Positions 37,211 to 46,337 of a stretch of 64,000 bases of DNA are shown here, piece by piece. Both the position numbers and the translations under genes were made by a program. How positions within the stretch are numbered: position 1 is the stretch's first letter; the number at the start of each line of letters is the position of its first letter. This DNA comes from Actinomycetes bacterium. GTDB taxonomy: Bacteria; Actinomycetota; Acidimicrobiia; Acidimicrobiales; Palsa-688. The notes below the pieces were generated by a model that ran no database searches, was not told the DNA's origin, and saw nothing but the letters and a program-made list of their open reading frames with translations. The stretch spans positions 62,001 through 126,000 of the forward strand of contig JAJZMF010000027.1 of assembly GCA_021850325.1 (NCBI GenBank), in the 5' to 3' direction.

Positions 37211-39501
37211 CCGACCGCGGGCGCACGCTCCTGCAGCGCGCCGCTGCCCTGGTGGGGGCGGTCCTCGCCTCGGCCGCACTCGTCCCACAAGGCACGGCGG
37301 GCGCTCTCACCCCTCGGGCCGGCGTGGCTCCTCGGGCTGGTGCGGCCTTGCACGCGGACCAGAGGCTGCGCCTCCACCAAGCCCGGGCCGCGGCGCCCGC
37401 CTCTGCCGTCCTCAAGGGCCCGGACAGCCTCCGGTTGCTGGGCCAGACCTACACCCTCAGGCCGGGCGACACCACCTTCCACCTCCGTCTGCAGGTCAGC
37501 GCGGGGTCGCCGGCAACAGAAGCCCTCGGCTTCAACGCCTACGGGCCACTGATCGCGCGCTCCCAGTTCCAGGCCGCCCGGGACGGCCAGGCGCTGACCC
37601 CGTTCTTCTACCAGCTCCCCGTCCCCGTCCCGCTGAAGAGCCTCCACCGGGACCCGGCGGGCGGGGTGGACCTGGGGATCCCGGTCAACACCGCGGGCGG
37701 CCTGCCCATCACCGCGACCGGCGTGTACCCGGTACAGGTCTTCCTCGAGCTCGACGGGGTACGGGTCGGTTCGCCCCTGACGACGTTCCTGGTGTACGCG
37801 GGCTCGGATGCAGCCGACCTGCGCAGGCTGAGGGTCGCCGTGGTGGTGGGCGGCGGCCCGGGCACGGCTCCCGGGCCCCGTTCGCCGGTGGGGGCCGGCT
37901 CCCAGGCAGCCACGGTTTCCGTCCTGCAGCGCGACGCCGGGGTCATCGGGTCAGCAGCGACGGCCAGGCACCCGGTGCCGCTCACCCTGGCCCTGGCTCC
38001 TTCCACGGTGAGCGCGATGAACAGTGGGCCCCCGGCTGAACGCCAGGCCGTGGCCGACCTGCGCTCCGCCGCCGCCAACGGCGACCAGGTGCTGCCGGCG
38101 ACCGAGGTGCCCGTGGACGTCCCCGCCGTCGTGGCTGCCGGTCTGTCCGGGGACCTGCAGGCACTGGTGGCCGAGGGCCAGAAGACGCTCCAGGCCGTCC
38201 TCGGCGTGACGCCGCCCACCAGTACATGGGCCTTCTCCTCCTACCTGTCCCCGGCGTCGGCGCGGGTGCTGGCCGCCCAGGGTGCCCAACAGCTGGTGGT
38301 CCCGGACGGCAACCTCGCCCAGCTGCCCCCTGCGTACCTCACCCGCACCTTCGCCCAGCCCGCCCAGCTGCAGGCAGATGGCGCCCGGCTGAGCGTGATC
38401 GGAGCCGACGGCGAGCTGGCAGCCCAACTGGCCAAGGCCGGCTCCTCCCCGGGCCAGGCGGTCCTTGTCACCGACCAGCTGCTGGCCGAACTGGCGATGA
38501 TCGACCTGGAGCGGGCGAGCGACCTGCGCGGTGTTGTGCTGATGGCGCCGGCCGGCACCGTCCCGGGCCCGACCGTCCTGTCGACGCTGGTCGCCGGTCT
38601 CGAGGGCAACCCCCTGCTCAAGGCGGTGACCCTGGACAGCGAGTTCGACTCCGTCCCCCTGGCCACCCAGGGCAGCGCCCCGATGGTACGCCGTCTGGCC
38701 GGCTGGCGTGGCCCGACGCCCCTGGCCGGCGTGGCCGGCCTGGCGGGCGCCGAACGGGAGGTGAGGGCGGACCGGGCGGTCTTCGGCTCCGCGCCGGGCG
38801 CGGTGACCTCCTACTCACAGAGGCTCCTCGACGCTCTCTCCTCTGACCTCTCCCCCGCTCAGCGACAGGCCGAGATAGCGTCCGTGCGGGCCGGGGCCCG
38901 GGCCCAGCTGGAGAGGGTGCGCCTGCCGACCCCGCTCGCGATCACCATCACGTCCCTCAACGCACAGCTGCCCCTGACCTTGTTCTCGACGGCCAACGTT
39001 CCCGCCCGCGTGGACCTGGTCCTGTCCAGCGAGCAGCTCTCCTTCGTGCCCAGGAGGTTCCCCCAGGGCTCCTGCGCGCCTACGGCCCCGGGCACCGAGG
39101 TCTGCCAGCTCACCCTGAGCCACCCCGCCACCGTCCTGCAGGTCCCCATCTCCGTCCGCACCCCGGGGGTGTTCCAGTTGGCGATGGAGCTGCAGACCGT
39201 GGACGGGGCTACGGTGCTCGACACGAGCACCCAGACGGTGCGCTCCACCGCCGTCCCCAACGTCGGCCTGGTGATCATCGTGGTTGCCGCCCTCTTCCTG
39301 GGCGTCTGGTGGGTACGCAACGCGCGCCACGGCCGGCGGGCCCGCCAGCTGGTGCCCCGGCCCGTTTACGAGGGTGAGTACGACGGCGAGTACGACCCCG
39401 AGGAGGCCTACGACGCCGGGGAAGCGGGCCCGGTCGACAGCGCCGACCTTGACGACACCCTGCCTGCGACGGGCAGCCCGGGCACCGGGGGCCCCGATTG
39501 A
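37207..39501 (+). CDS. DUF6049 secreted, membrane-anchored protein
   Basis: A 764-residue cell-surface protein starting at GTG 37207. A signal peptide (about 1-33, LVGAVLASAALVPQGTAGA) is followed by a large extracellular beta-rich region and a single membrane helix near residue 685 (VGLVIIVVAALFLGVWWV) with an acidic cytoplasmic tail. The family lies directly before MurJ in actinobacteria, and here the stop overlaps the murJ TTG. The function is unknown; the position suggests a role in peptidoglycan or envelope assembly. Confidence 0.88.
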   Translation: MTDRGRTLLQRAAALVGAVLASAALVPQGTAGALTPRAGVAPRAGAALHADQRLRLHQARAAAPASAVLKGPDSLRLLGQTYTLRPGDTTFHLRLQVSAGSPATEALGFNAYGPLIARSQFQAARDGQALTPFFYQLPVPVPLKSLHRDPAGGVDLGIPVNTAGGLPITATGVYPVQVFLELDGVRVGSPLTTFLVYAGSDAADLRRLRVAVVVGGGPGTAPGPRSPVGAGSQAATVSVLQRDAGVIGSAATARHPVPLTLALAPSTVSAMNSGPPAERQAVADLRSAAANGDQVLPATEVPVDVPAVVAAGLSGDLQALVAEGQKTLQAVLGVTPPTSTWAFSSYLSPASARVLAAQGAQQLVVPDGNLAQLPPAYLTRTFAQPAQLQADGARLSVIGADGELAAQLAKAGSSPGQAVLVTDQLLAELAMIDLERASDLRGVVLMAPAGTVPGPTVLSTLVAGLEGNPLLKAVTLDSEFDSVPLATQGSAPMVRRLAGWRGPTPLAGVAGLAGAEREVRADRAVFGSAPGAVTSYSQRLLDALSSDLSPAQRQAEIASVRAGARAQLERVRLPTPLAITITSLNAQLPLTLFSTANVPARVDLVLSSEQLSFVPRRFPQGSCAPTAPGTEVCQLTLSHPATVLQVPISVRTPGVFQLAMELQTVDGATVLDTSTQTVRSTAVPNVGLVIIVVAALFLGVWWVRNARHGRRARQLVPRPVYEGEYDGEYDPEEAYDAGEAGPVDSADLDDTLPATGSPGTGGPD

Positions 39502-41420
39502 ACCGGCCCGGCCAGCAGGGCGGCAACGGGGCCCCGAGAGGTGACCGGCAGCCGGGCAGGGAGGGCCCGGGTACCCCGCCGCGCCGCCTCCCCCCTCCGC
39601 CAGCCGGCCGGTTGCGCTTCCCGGCACCCCCGGGTGGGACGGCGCACGGTGGCGCGGTGCCACCCCCTCCACCTCCTCCCATGAAGCGTCGGCCCTCGGC
39701 CTCGGTGGCCAACCCTGCCAACCGGGCAGTGCGCGTCTCGCCCACGCTCACCGTGCTCGCCCCCTGGAGCAGCCCTTCGGCAGCCGAGGCGGCCCGCACA
39801 GGGGGGCCACCCCCGGTCACAACAGGTGCGTCCGGGGCGCCCTCCTCCGCCCGGAGCGCCGCTGTCATGGCGGTCGGGACCGGGCTTTCCCGCCTGAGCG
39901 GCTTTGCACGGGTCGTCGCCATCGGCTGGGTCCTGGGCCAGCACGCCCTCTCCGACGCCTACAACCAGGCGAACACCATCCCCAACACCATCTACGACCT
40001 CCTCCTCGGCGGTGTGCTCTCCGCCACCCTGCTCCCGGTGCTCATGCAGTCGCTCAACCGGCCCCGAGATGCCGAGGACGAAGACGCGGTGCCGGCGGTG
40101 GTGTCCTTCCTCACCGTGGCGCTCGTGGTGGCCACGGTCCTGTTCTGGCTGCTCGCGCCCTACATCGTCGACTTCTTCCTGGCGCTGGCCAATGGCACCC
40201 GGGGAAGCCAGGAGAGGGCGTTGGCCACCACCTGGCTCCGGCTCTTCACGCCCCAGCTCCTCTTCATCGGGCTGACCACGGTGGCCAACGCCCTGCTCAA
40301 CGCCCGCCGGCGATTCATGGCGGCCTCGTTCAGCCCAGTGCTCGCCAATGTGGTGACCATTGCCGCACTGGTACTGGCCGACCGCATGGTCAAGGCCCAC
40401 TCGCTGCAGGCCTACAGCCAGGACCGGGCTGCGGTCGTGGTCCTGGGTGTGGGCACCACGGCCGGCTACCTGGTCCAGTTGTTGGCCCAGGTCCCGTCCC
40501 TGGTCAAGGCCAGGGTCCCGGTCCGCCCGGTATGGAAGCCGCACCACCCTGCCCTGGTGGCGATCGGCCGCCTCTCGGGGTGGACGGTGGGGGCCGTGCT
40601 GGCCAACCAGGCCTCCCTGGCGCTGGTGTCGGTGCTGGCCAACCGTCACAGCGGCAGCTACTCGTCTTTTACCTACGCCTACTACTTCATGCTCCTGCCG
40701 TACTCCGTGATCGCGGTCTCCATCGCCTTCGCCGTAGCACCCGAGCTGGCCGAGCGGTGGTCGCTCGGGGACAGGGACGGTTTTGCCCTGCGGGCCACCA
40801 GGGCACTGCGCCAGACGGTGGCCCTCGTGGTGCCGGCCGGCGTAGGGCTGGCTGTCATCGGCCAGCCCGTCATGGTCCTCGCCATGGCCCACGGCAACCT
40901 GCCGACCTCGGCGGCGCGCTCCACCGGGGTGCTGCTCAGCATCTTCGCCCTGGGCCTCCCCGGTCTCAGCTCCTACCTGCTGCTGATGCGGGCGTTCCAG
41001 TCCCAACAGGACACCCGGTCCATGTTCGGGCTCTACCTGGTGGAGAACGCCATGACCGTCGTGGCTGCACTGGTCCTGTACCCCCCTCTGGGCGTGGTGG
41101 GCCTCACCATTGCCTGGATAGCCCCGTACAGCCTCTGCCTGCCCCTGGTCTGGCAACGCCTACGGCGTTCGGCCGACCTCGTGGTGCCGCCGCTGTGGTG
41201 GAGGAAGGTGGGCGTCGCCACCGTGAGCATGGCCCTGGTCGAGGTGGTCATGGACCACTTCGTGCCTGCTCCGGCGAGCTTCCTCGGAGGCGTTGTCAAA
41301 TTGGCGGTGGTCGTGGCCGCCGCCGGCCCGACCTACCTGCTGATGGCCCGGCGGCTCAACCTCACCGAGCTGGACCGGCTGTTGCCGGGCAGGTTCCCCC
41401 GCCGGGCCGGGGCCCGGTAA
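39498..41420 (+). CDS. murJ: lipid II flippase MurJ (MviN)
   Basis: Flips lipid II across the membrane for peptidoglycan synthesis. The 640-residue protein has a disordered Pro-rich N-terminus of about 115 residues, then 13-14 membrane helices of the MOP fold, with GLSRLSGFARVVAIGWVLG, ALSDAYNQANTIPNTIYDLL and LLGGVLSATLLPVLMQS. The putative TTG start overlaps the DUF6049 stop (TTGA); an internal ATG at 39681 would remove 61 disordered residues. There is no fused pseudokinase or extracellular domain, unlike mycobacterial MviN; those functions are on a separate gene here. Confidence 0.93.
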   Translation: MNRPGQQGGNGAPRGDRQPGREGPGTPPRRLPPPPAGRLRFPAPPGGTAHGGAVPPPPPPPMKRRPSASVANPANRAVRVSPTLTVLAPWSSPSAAEAARTGGPPPVTTGASGAPSSARSAAVMAVGTGLSRLSGFARVVAIGWVLGQHALSDAYNQANTIPNTIYDLLLGGVLSATLLPVLMQSLNRPRDAEDEDAVPAVVSFLTVALVVATVLFWLLAPYIVDFFLALANGTRGSQERALATTWLRLFTPQLLFIGLTTVANALLNARRRFMAASFSPVLANVVTIAALVLADRMVKAHSLQAYSQDRAAVVVLGVGTTAGYLVQLLAQVPSLVKARVPVRPVWKPHHPALVAIGRLSGWTVGAVLANQASLALVSVLANRHSGSYSSFTYAYYFMLLPYSVIAVSIAFAVAPELAERWSLGDRDGFALRATRALRQTVALVVPAGVGLAVIGQPVMVLAMAHGNLPTSAARSTGVLLSIFALGLPGLSSYLLLMRAFQSQQDTRSMFGLYLVENAMTVVAALVLYPPLGVVGLTIAWIAPYSLCLPLVWQRLRRSADLVVPPLWWRKVGVATVSMALVEVVMDHFVPAPASFLGGVVKLAVVVAAAGPTYLLMARRLNLTELDRLLPGRFPRRAGAR

Positions 41421-41467
41421 TAAGCTCCTGCGGCGTCTGTGCCCGTTCTGTCCCCCCAGGGAGCACC

Positions 41468-42310
41468 GTGCCTGTCCGAGTAGTGAGCGACACCGCATGC
41501 GACATCCCTCAGCCTGTAGTGGACCAGCTCGGGGTGGCCCTGGTCCCCCTTCACGTCCGTTTCGGCTCCACCGAGCTGGTGGACCGGGTCGAGCTCTCGG
41601 CGGCCGAGTACTGGGCCCGGGCTGCCACCCTGAGCGACCTGCCGACCACTGCCGCCCCCTCGCCGCTGGCGTTCTCGCAGGCCTTCGAGCGGCTGGCCGC
41701 AGAGGGTGCGGACAGCATCGTCTGCGTGACCTTGTCCTCACGGATGTCGGCCACCTGGGAGTCCGCCACCCAGGCCGCCCGTCAGGGCGCCCAGGGGGTG
41801 CCGGTGGAGGTGGTCGACTCCCTGAGCGTGAGCATGGGCGAGGGGATGGTCGTGCTGGCGGCCGCAGAGGCCGCTGTCGCAGGTGCCGGTGCCGCCGAGG
41901 TGGTCGCCGCAGCCCGGTCGGCCTTGCAGCGGGTGTCGGTGTTCGGTGCCATCGACACGCTCGAGAACCTGCGCAAGGGCGGGAGGATAGGCGGTGCCCG
42001 CGCCGTCCTGGGCTCGCTCCTGTCGATCAAGCCCGTGGTCGAGGTGCGCAACGGCCAGGTGGAAGAGGAGTCCCGGCAGCGCACGCGGGCCAAGTCGCTC
42101 CAGTACCTGGCGGCCAAGGTACGCGAGGCCGGCCCTCTGGAGCGGCTGGCGTTGATGAACGGCAACGCGCCCGACTTCCAGGTCCTGGTGGACATGTTGG
42201 CCGGCGTCGAGGTGGCCCGGCCCATGGTGCTGAGCGAGCTCGGGCCCGTTGTCGCCGCCCACGCCGGCCTGGGTGCGGTAGGCGCAGCCTGGGCCCGCGC
42301 CGCCGGCTGA
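41468..42310 (+). CDS. DegV family fatty-acid-binding protein
   Basis: A 280-residue DegV protein from GTG 41468. The N-terminal VRVVSDTACDIPQPV is the family start. The fatty-acid loop contains TAAPSPLAFSQAF, and DSLSVSMGEGMVVL and IDTLENLRKGGRIGGARAVL are conserved. These proteins (FakB-like) bind a fatty acid for phosphorylation by FakA; no fakA is in the window. It lies between murJ and the kinase gene, an unusual insertion relative to mycobacterial order. Confidence 0.92.
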   Translation: MPVRVVSDTACDIPQPVVDQLGVALVPLHVRFGSTELVDRVELSAAEYWARAATLSDLPTTAAPSPLAFSQAFERLAAEGADSIVCVTLSSRMSATWESATQAARQGAQGVPVEVVDSLSVSMGEGMVVLAAAEAAVAGAGAAEVVAAARSALQRVSVFGAIDTLENLRKGGRIGGARAVLGSLLSIKPVVEVRNGQVEEESRQRTRAKSLQYLAAKVREAGPLERLALMNGNAPDFQVLVDMLAGVEVARPMVLSELGPVVAAHAGLGAVGAAWARAAG

Positions 42311-42374
42311 GCGAGCCAGCCCGGTAGGCGTCCTGCGCCCGGGAGGGACGGGACAGCCTGTAGCCTGTCGCCTG

Positions 42375-44111
42375 GTGGCAGGTCTAGCACCCGAAGTGCC
42401 ACGAGCCCTGGCTGGTCGCTACCGGCTGGTCCGGTTGCTGGCCCGCGGTGGCATGGCCGAGGTCTGGGAAGGCCAGGACGACGTGCTCAGCCGGCCCGTG
42501 GCGGTCAAGATGCTCCTGCCCCACCTGGCTGCGGACCCCGCACTGCGTGAGCGCTTCCGCCGGGAGGCTGTGACGGCGGCCCGTCTGGTGCACCCGGGCA
42601 TCGTGGCCATATTCGATGCCGGTGTCGACGTCCTGAGCGACCACGGTGCAGGCCCGGGCACGGTGCTGTCGACCGGTTGGCCGCGGGAGGACGTCGTCCG
42701 GGCCCCCGTCGCTTGGCCCGAGCAGGCGAGCACGGCGTTCATCGTGATGGAGCTGGTGGCCGGTGAGACCCTGAAGGAGCTGATGGCGCGAGCCGGGCCC
42801 CTGCCCGCGGAACTGGCGGTGGCGATCGCCCTGCAGGTGACCGACGCCTTGGCCCATGCCCACGCCCACGGGTTGGTCCACCGGGACGTCAAGCCGGCCA
42901 ACGTCCTGCTGAGCGACGAGGGCCCGGGCCTGGTCCGGGTGAAGGTGGCCGACTTCGGCATCGCCCTGGCGACGGCCTCCAGCAACGACCTGACCGCCAG
43001 CGGGGCACTTCTGGGGACGCCCAAGTACATCTCCCCCGAGCAGGTGGAGGGCCGCGAACCCGACGCCCGTGCCGACCTGTACTCGCTCGGCGTCGTGATG
43101 TACGAGATGCTGGCGGGCCACGTGCCCTTCCGGGCCAGCACCGACATGGCCACCGCGCTGGCGCACGTCCAGCAGCCGGTGCCGGACCTGGGGCAGGAGA
43201 GGCCCGACGTGCCAGCCCCGGTCGTGGAGGTCGTGGCCTCGTTGCTGGCCAAGGACCCGGACCAGCGTGCCCGTTCGGCCCCCGAGCTGGCGCGGGCGCT
43301 CACCTCGGCCCGTCGCAGCATGGGGGCCCCACCCCCCGGCCCCGGCGGGCAGTTGCAGCTGGGGGAGGCTGCTCCGCCTCCCGGGGCCCGTGCCCAGCAG
43401 CAGCCGGGCGACGCTGCCGTCGACGACACCCTGAGCGGGGTCGACGAGCCGGGACGGGCGGGGGCCGACGGCACGGCCATGTTCGAGCGCCCGCCGGACG
43501 GTGGGCACCGACCGATGCGCACGAGCCGGTCGGTCAGCGCAGTGGTGGCTGCGCTGCTCATTGCCGGGACCGGGGTCGCCGTGGCCCTCGTGGAGGTGGG
43601 CCCGGGCCCGGCTGGACATGGCCGAGCGGGGACAGGCTCATCTGGGCAGACAGCCGGCCCGGGCCCGTCGACGGCGGGGAGCCAATTGACCATCACCAGC
43701 GCCCATGAGCTGACCCTGGCCCAGAGGGGCCTGTCCCCCACCGACCACCTGGCGACCCTCCCCAACATCTACTCCGCCCATCCCTCGGGGGTCTGGACCA
43801 GCTACATCTACAAAGGCCCGAACTTCGGTGGTTACGACGGCCTGGGGATCGTGCTGCAGGTGGGCCGCCCCGGGCCCCTCCACCACCTCTCGGTCACCAC
43901 CACCATGTCGGGCTGGACGGCCGAGGCCTATGTCAGCAACAACGACCCGCCGACCCTGGCCGGCTGGGGTGCCCCGGTGTCCAGGCAGAACGACATCCAC
44001 GGGAGCACCACGTTCCCCCTGGGCGGGCGCCGAGGTGCCTGGGTCCTCCTGTGGATGGTCGACCCTGGCCGGGCCCGCGAGGCCGAGATCACCAGGGTCT
44101 CGCTGAGCTGA
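42375..44111 (+). CDS. membrane Ser/Thr protein kinase with extracellular domain
   Basis: A 578-residue Hanks-type kinase. Its kinase domain (about 15-320) has GGMAEVWEGQ, VAVKMLLPH (catalytic Lys), HRDVKPANVLL (catalytic Asp about 171), ADFGIALA (DFG) and GTPKYISPEQ. An acidic/Pro-rich juxtamembrane linker precedes one helix near 383-403, then a 170-residue extracellular domain with YKGPNFGGYDGLGIVLQVG and Trp-rich strands, similar in position to the carbohydrate-binding-like domain at the end of mycobacterial MviN. All catalytic residues are intact, so unlike the mycobacterial pseudokinase it should be active. It probably regulates MurJ or cell-wall synthesis (inference). Confidence 0.92.
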   Translation: MAGLAPEVPRALAGRYRLVRLLARGGMAEVWEGQDDVLSRPVAVKMLLPHLAADPALRERFRREAVTAARLVHPGIVAIFDAGVDVLSDHGAGPGTVLSTGWPREDVVRAPVAWPEQASTAFIVMELVAGETLKELMARAGPLPAELAVAIALQVTDALAHAHAHGLVHRDVKPANVLLSDEGPGLVRVKVADFGIALATASSNDLTASGALLGTPKYISPEQVEGREPDARADLYSLGVVMYEMLAGHVPFRASTDMATALAHVQQPVPDLGQERPDVPAPVVEVVASLLAKDPDQRARSAPELARALTSARRSMGAPPPGPGGQLQLGEAAPPPGARAQQQPGDAAVDDTLSGVDEPGRAGADGTAMFERPPDGGHRPMRTSRSVSAVVAALLIAGTGVAVALVEVGPGPAGHGRAGTGSSGQTAGPGPSTAGSQLTITSAHELTLAQRGLSPTDHLATLPNIYSAHPSGVWTSYIYKGPNFGGYDGLGIVLQVGRPGPLHHLSVTTTMSGWTAEAYVSNNDPPTLAGWGAPVSRQNDIHGSTTFPLGGRRGAWVLLWMVDPGRAREAEITRVSLS

Positions 44112-44184
44112 CCGCCCTGCCCGGGCGGCCGGCTCGGCCCGGGCACATTGCTGGGTCGGAGGCCCACCGGGCTAGTGTTCCCCT

Positions 44185-44586
44185 ATGGACGGTTCTGAGG
44201 CTACCGCCTCTCAGGCGACCGGAGCCGGGTCGGTCGGGGCACAAGCAAGCCCCGGTGCCGCCGCAGTGGAGGGCCAGGGTGCTCCGCCGGCCTGGGCGGG
44301 CGAGCTGGCTGACCGTCTGACCGACACGGTCGCCCGGGTCAAGGCCCGGACCACGGTCAAGGTGGTCACGGCGCTGCGGGCCGTGGTCTACGGGTCCGTC
44401 GTGCTCGTGGCCATGGTGACGGCAGCCATCCTGGGCACCATCGGGGTGGTGCGCATCTGGGACGCCTACGTCCCCATCAGCCCTCTGGGGCGCAGGGTGT
44501 GGCTCGGTTACGTCGTGGTCGGAGGGCTCTTCTTCCTGGGCGGAGCCCTCGTCATGTCGCGTCGACGGGCCAGCCGGCACAGCTGA
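44185..44586 (+). CDS. small two-helix membrane protein
   Basis: A 133-residue protein with an Ala/Gly/Ser-rich N-terminus of about 40 residues, an amphipathic segment (ADRLTDTVARVKARTTVKVV) and two membrane helices (near 65-90 and 105-125), ending with SRRRASRHS. No family is recognised. Its place between the envelope kinase and trxB is where mycobacteria have sigM and its anti-sigma factor, but nothing in the sequence supports a sigma link. Confidence 0.75.
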   Translation: MDGSEATASQATGAGSVGAQASPGAAAVEGQGAPPAWAGELADRLTDTVARVKARTTVKVVTALRAVVYGSVVLVAMVTAAILGTIGVVRIWDAYVPISPLGRRVWLGYVVVGGLFFLGGALVMSRRRASRHS

Positions 44587-44649
44587 GCAGCACCGGCCCG
44601 GAATACGGCCCGGCCCCGGCGAGGTTGACTTACGGCGTAAGGAGCGAAA

Positions 44650-45627
44650 GTGGAACTGAACAACATGAACGACGTCGTGGTTATCGGATCTGGGCCGGCC
44701 GGCTTGACGGCGGCCCTGTACACGGCCCGGGCCAACCTTTCTCCTCTGGTGCTCGAGGGTGAGCCTTCCTCCACCTCCGACCAGCCAGGTGGCCAGCTGA
44801 TGCTCACCACCGAGGTGGAGAACTTCCCAGGGTTCCCTGACGGGGTGCTCGGGCCTGTCCTCATGGAGCAGATGCGTGCCCAGGCCGAGCGCTTCGGTGC
44901 CCGCCTCTTCGGGGCCAAGGCGACAAGGGTCAAGTTCCAGAGCGGCGGCCCGCACACCGTTTGGTACCGGGATCCCTCAACGGGGGACGAGGCTCAGGTT
45001 GAGGCCCGGGCCGTCATCGTGGCCATGGGAGCCCGCTCGCTGATGCTGGGCCTGCCCCGTGAGCACGAGCTGCTGGGCCACGGGCTGTCGACCTGCGCCA
45101 CATGTGACGGGTTCTTTTTCCGGGGCCAGCACATAGCCGTGGTCGGAGGTGGCGACTCCGCCGTGGAGGAGGCCACCTTCCTCACAAAGTTCGCCGAGAC
45201 CGTCACCATCGTGCACCGCCGGGGTGAGCTGAGGGCGTCCAAGATCATGCAGGACAGGGCCCTCAAGAACCCCAAGATCCGCTTTGCCTGGGACAGTGTC
45301 GCCACGGAGCTGGTGGGCCAGTCCAAGGTGGAGGGGCTCAAGCTGCGCAATGTCAAGGACGGCTCCGAGACCGTGCTGCCCGTCACCGGCGTGTTCGTGG
45401 CCATCGGCCACTCTCCCAACACCGACGTGGTGCGGGGTGAGCTCGAGCTCGACCCCGACGGGTACGTGGTCACCAGCGACGGCACCACCGCCACCAGCGT
45501 CGACGGGGTGTTCGCTGCCGGAGATATCGCGGACCGCCGTTACCGTCAGGCTGTCACGGCCGCCGGGAGCGGCTGCGCAGCTGCGATCGACGTGGAGCGG
45601 TGGCTCGAGTCGCACTCCGCCCACTAG
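44650..45627 (+). CDS. trxB: thioredoxin reductase
   Basis: A 325-residue FAD/NADPH oxidoreductase that reduces thioredoxin. The FAD motif is [17 protein letters not shown] near 10, the redox-active disulfide CATC near 153-156, the NADPH motif [15 protein letters not shown] near 170, and the C-terminal FAD motif [17 protein letters not shown]. Start GTG 44650 has AAGGAGCGAAA upstream. A short palindrome (CTTACGGCGTAAG) overlaps this leader and might be an operator, but support is weak. trxA follows. Confidence 0.97.
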   Translation: MELNNMNDVVVIGSGPAGLTAALYTARANLSPLVLEGEPSSTSDQPGGQLMLTTEVENFPGFPDGVLGPVLMEQMRAQAERFGARLFGAKATRVKFQSGGPHTVWYRDPSTGDEAQVEARAVIVAMGARSLMLGLPREHELLGHGLSTCATCDGFFFRGQHIAVVGGGDSAVEEATFLTKFAETVTIVHRRGELRASKIMQDRALKNPKIRFAWDSVATELVGQSKVEGLKLRNVKDGSETVLPVTGVFVAIGHSPNTDVVRGELELDPDGYVVTSDGTTATSVDGVFAAGDIADRRYRQAVTAAGSGCAAAIDVERWLESHSAH

Positions 45628-45789
45628 GCCCGAGGGGCGCGGTCCCTCGGACGGCTCGGGGAGCACCGGGGCGATGGCGGCTGCATCTTGCGGGAGGGAC
45701 AGGACGGCCGGCGGCCGGGCCTGCTTGCGTGGTGTTCGTACCGACCCGGGCAGGAGCCTGTCCTGCCGCGGCTGAGAAAGGACAGGACT

Positions 45790-46116
45790 GTGTCCAAACT
45801 TACCCATGACCTGACCGATGCCACCTTCGACGAGGAGGTGGGAGCGGCCGAGCAGCCCGTACTGGTGGACTTCTGGGCTGAGTGGTGCGGGCCGTGCAAG
45901 CTCATCGAGCCCGTGCTGGAGGAGATCGCAGAGGAGAACGAGGGCCGTCTGCGCATCAGCAGGCTGAACGTCGATGACAACCTCGAGGTCGTGCGCCGCT
46001 ACGACGTCATGAGCATCCCGACGCTGATCCTGTTCAAGGACGGTGAGCCCCAGCTACGCCTGGTCGGGGCCAAGGGCAAGGCTCAACTGCTGCAGGAGAT
46101 CAACAGGCACCTTTGA
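45790..46116 (+). CDS. trxA: thioredoxin
   Basis: A 108-residue thioredoxin with the active site WAEWCGPCKLIEP and the cis-Pro loop VMSIPTLILFKDG. Start GTG 45790 has AGAAAGGAC upstream. It is 162 bp after trxB, in the conserved trxB-trxA order next to parB. It is followed by a strong terminator at 46223. Confidence 0.97.
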   Translation: MSKLTHDLTDATFDEEVGAAEQPVLVDFWAEWCGPCKLIEPVLEEIAEENEGRLRISRLNVDDNLEVVRRYDVMSIPTLILFKDGEPQLRLVGAKGKAQLLQEINRHL

Positions 46117-46164
46117 ACCCGCGTCCATGTGCACGACCACACTTTCCACAGGTATGTGCACAGA

Positions 46165-46173
46165 TGTGGATGA
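46165..46173 (-). promoter_or_regulatory. DnaA-box-like site between trxA and parB (TCATCCACA)
   Basis: One mismatch to the TTATCCACA box. Nearby is CTTTCCACA (two mismatches). There are too few to call an origin; they may be chance or a DnaA-binding control site. Confidence 0.25.
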
Positions 46174-46222
46174 GGTGAAGGTCGGGCCCTTCTGAACTAG
46201 CGGTTCAGGCTTTTGTGAGCCC

Positions 46223-46256
46223 GAGGAGGCCGGCTCGAGGGCCGGCCTCCTCTTTT
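46223..46256. terminator. rho-independent terminator after trxA
   Basis: A perfect 12-bp GC-rich stem (GAGGAGGCCGGC and its complement), a 6-nt loop, then TTTT on the plus strand. It lies between the convergent trxA and parB and has an A-containing complement that could also end parB transcription. Confidence 0.9.
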
Positions 46257-46337
46257 GCCTGCTCAACCCGGCGCGCAAGGCCGCTCCCGGAGGGAGGCTC
46301 AAGCCTAAAGCCGGTCCATGTAACTACATGGACGTGA

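Noticed and set aside
44629-44641. Short palindrome CTTACGGCGTAAG before trxB
   Set aside because: Only five paired bases each side and overlaps the ribosome site; could easily be chance.
46117-46337. Possible second origin between trxA and parB
   Set aside because: Only one near-match DnaA box; the segment is explained by a terminator between convergent genes.
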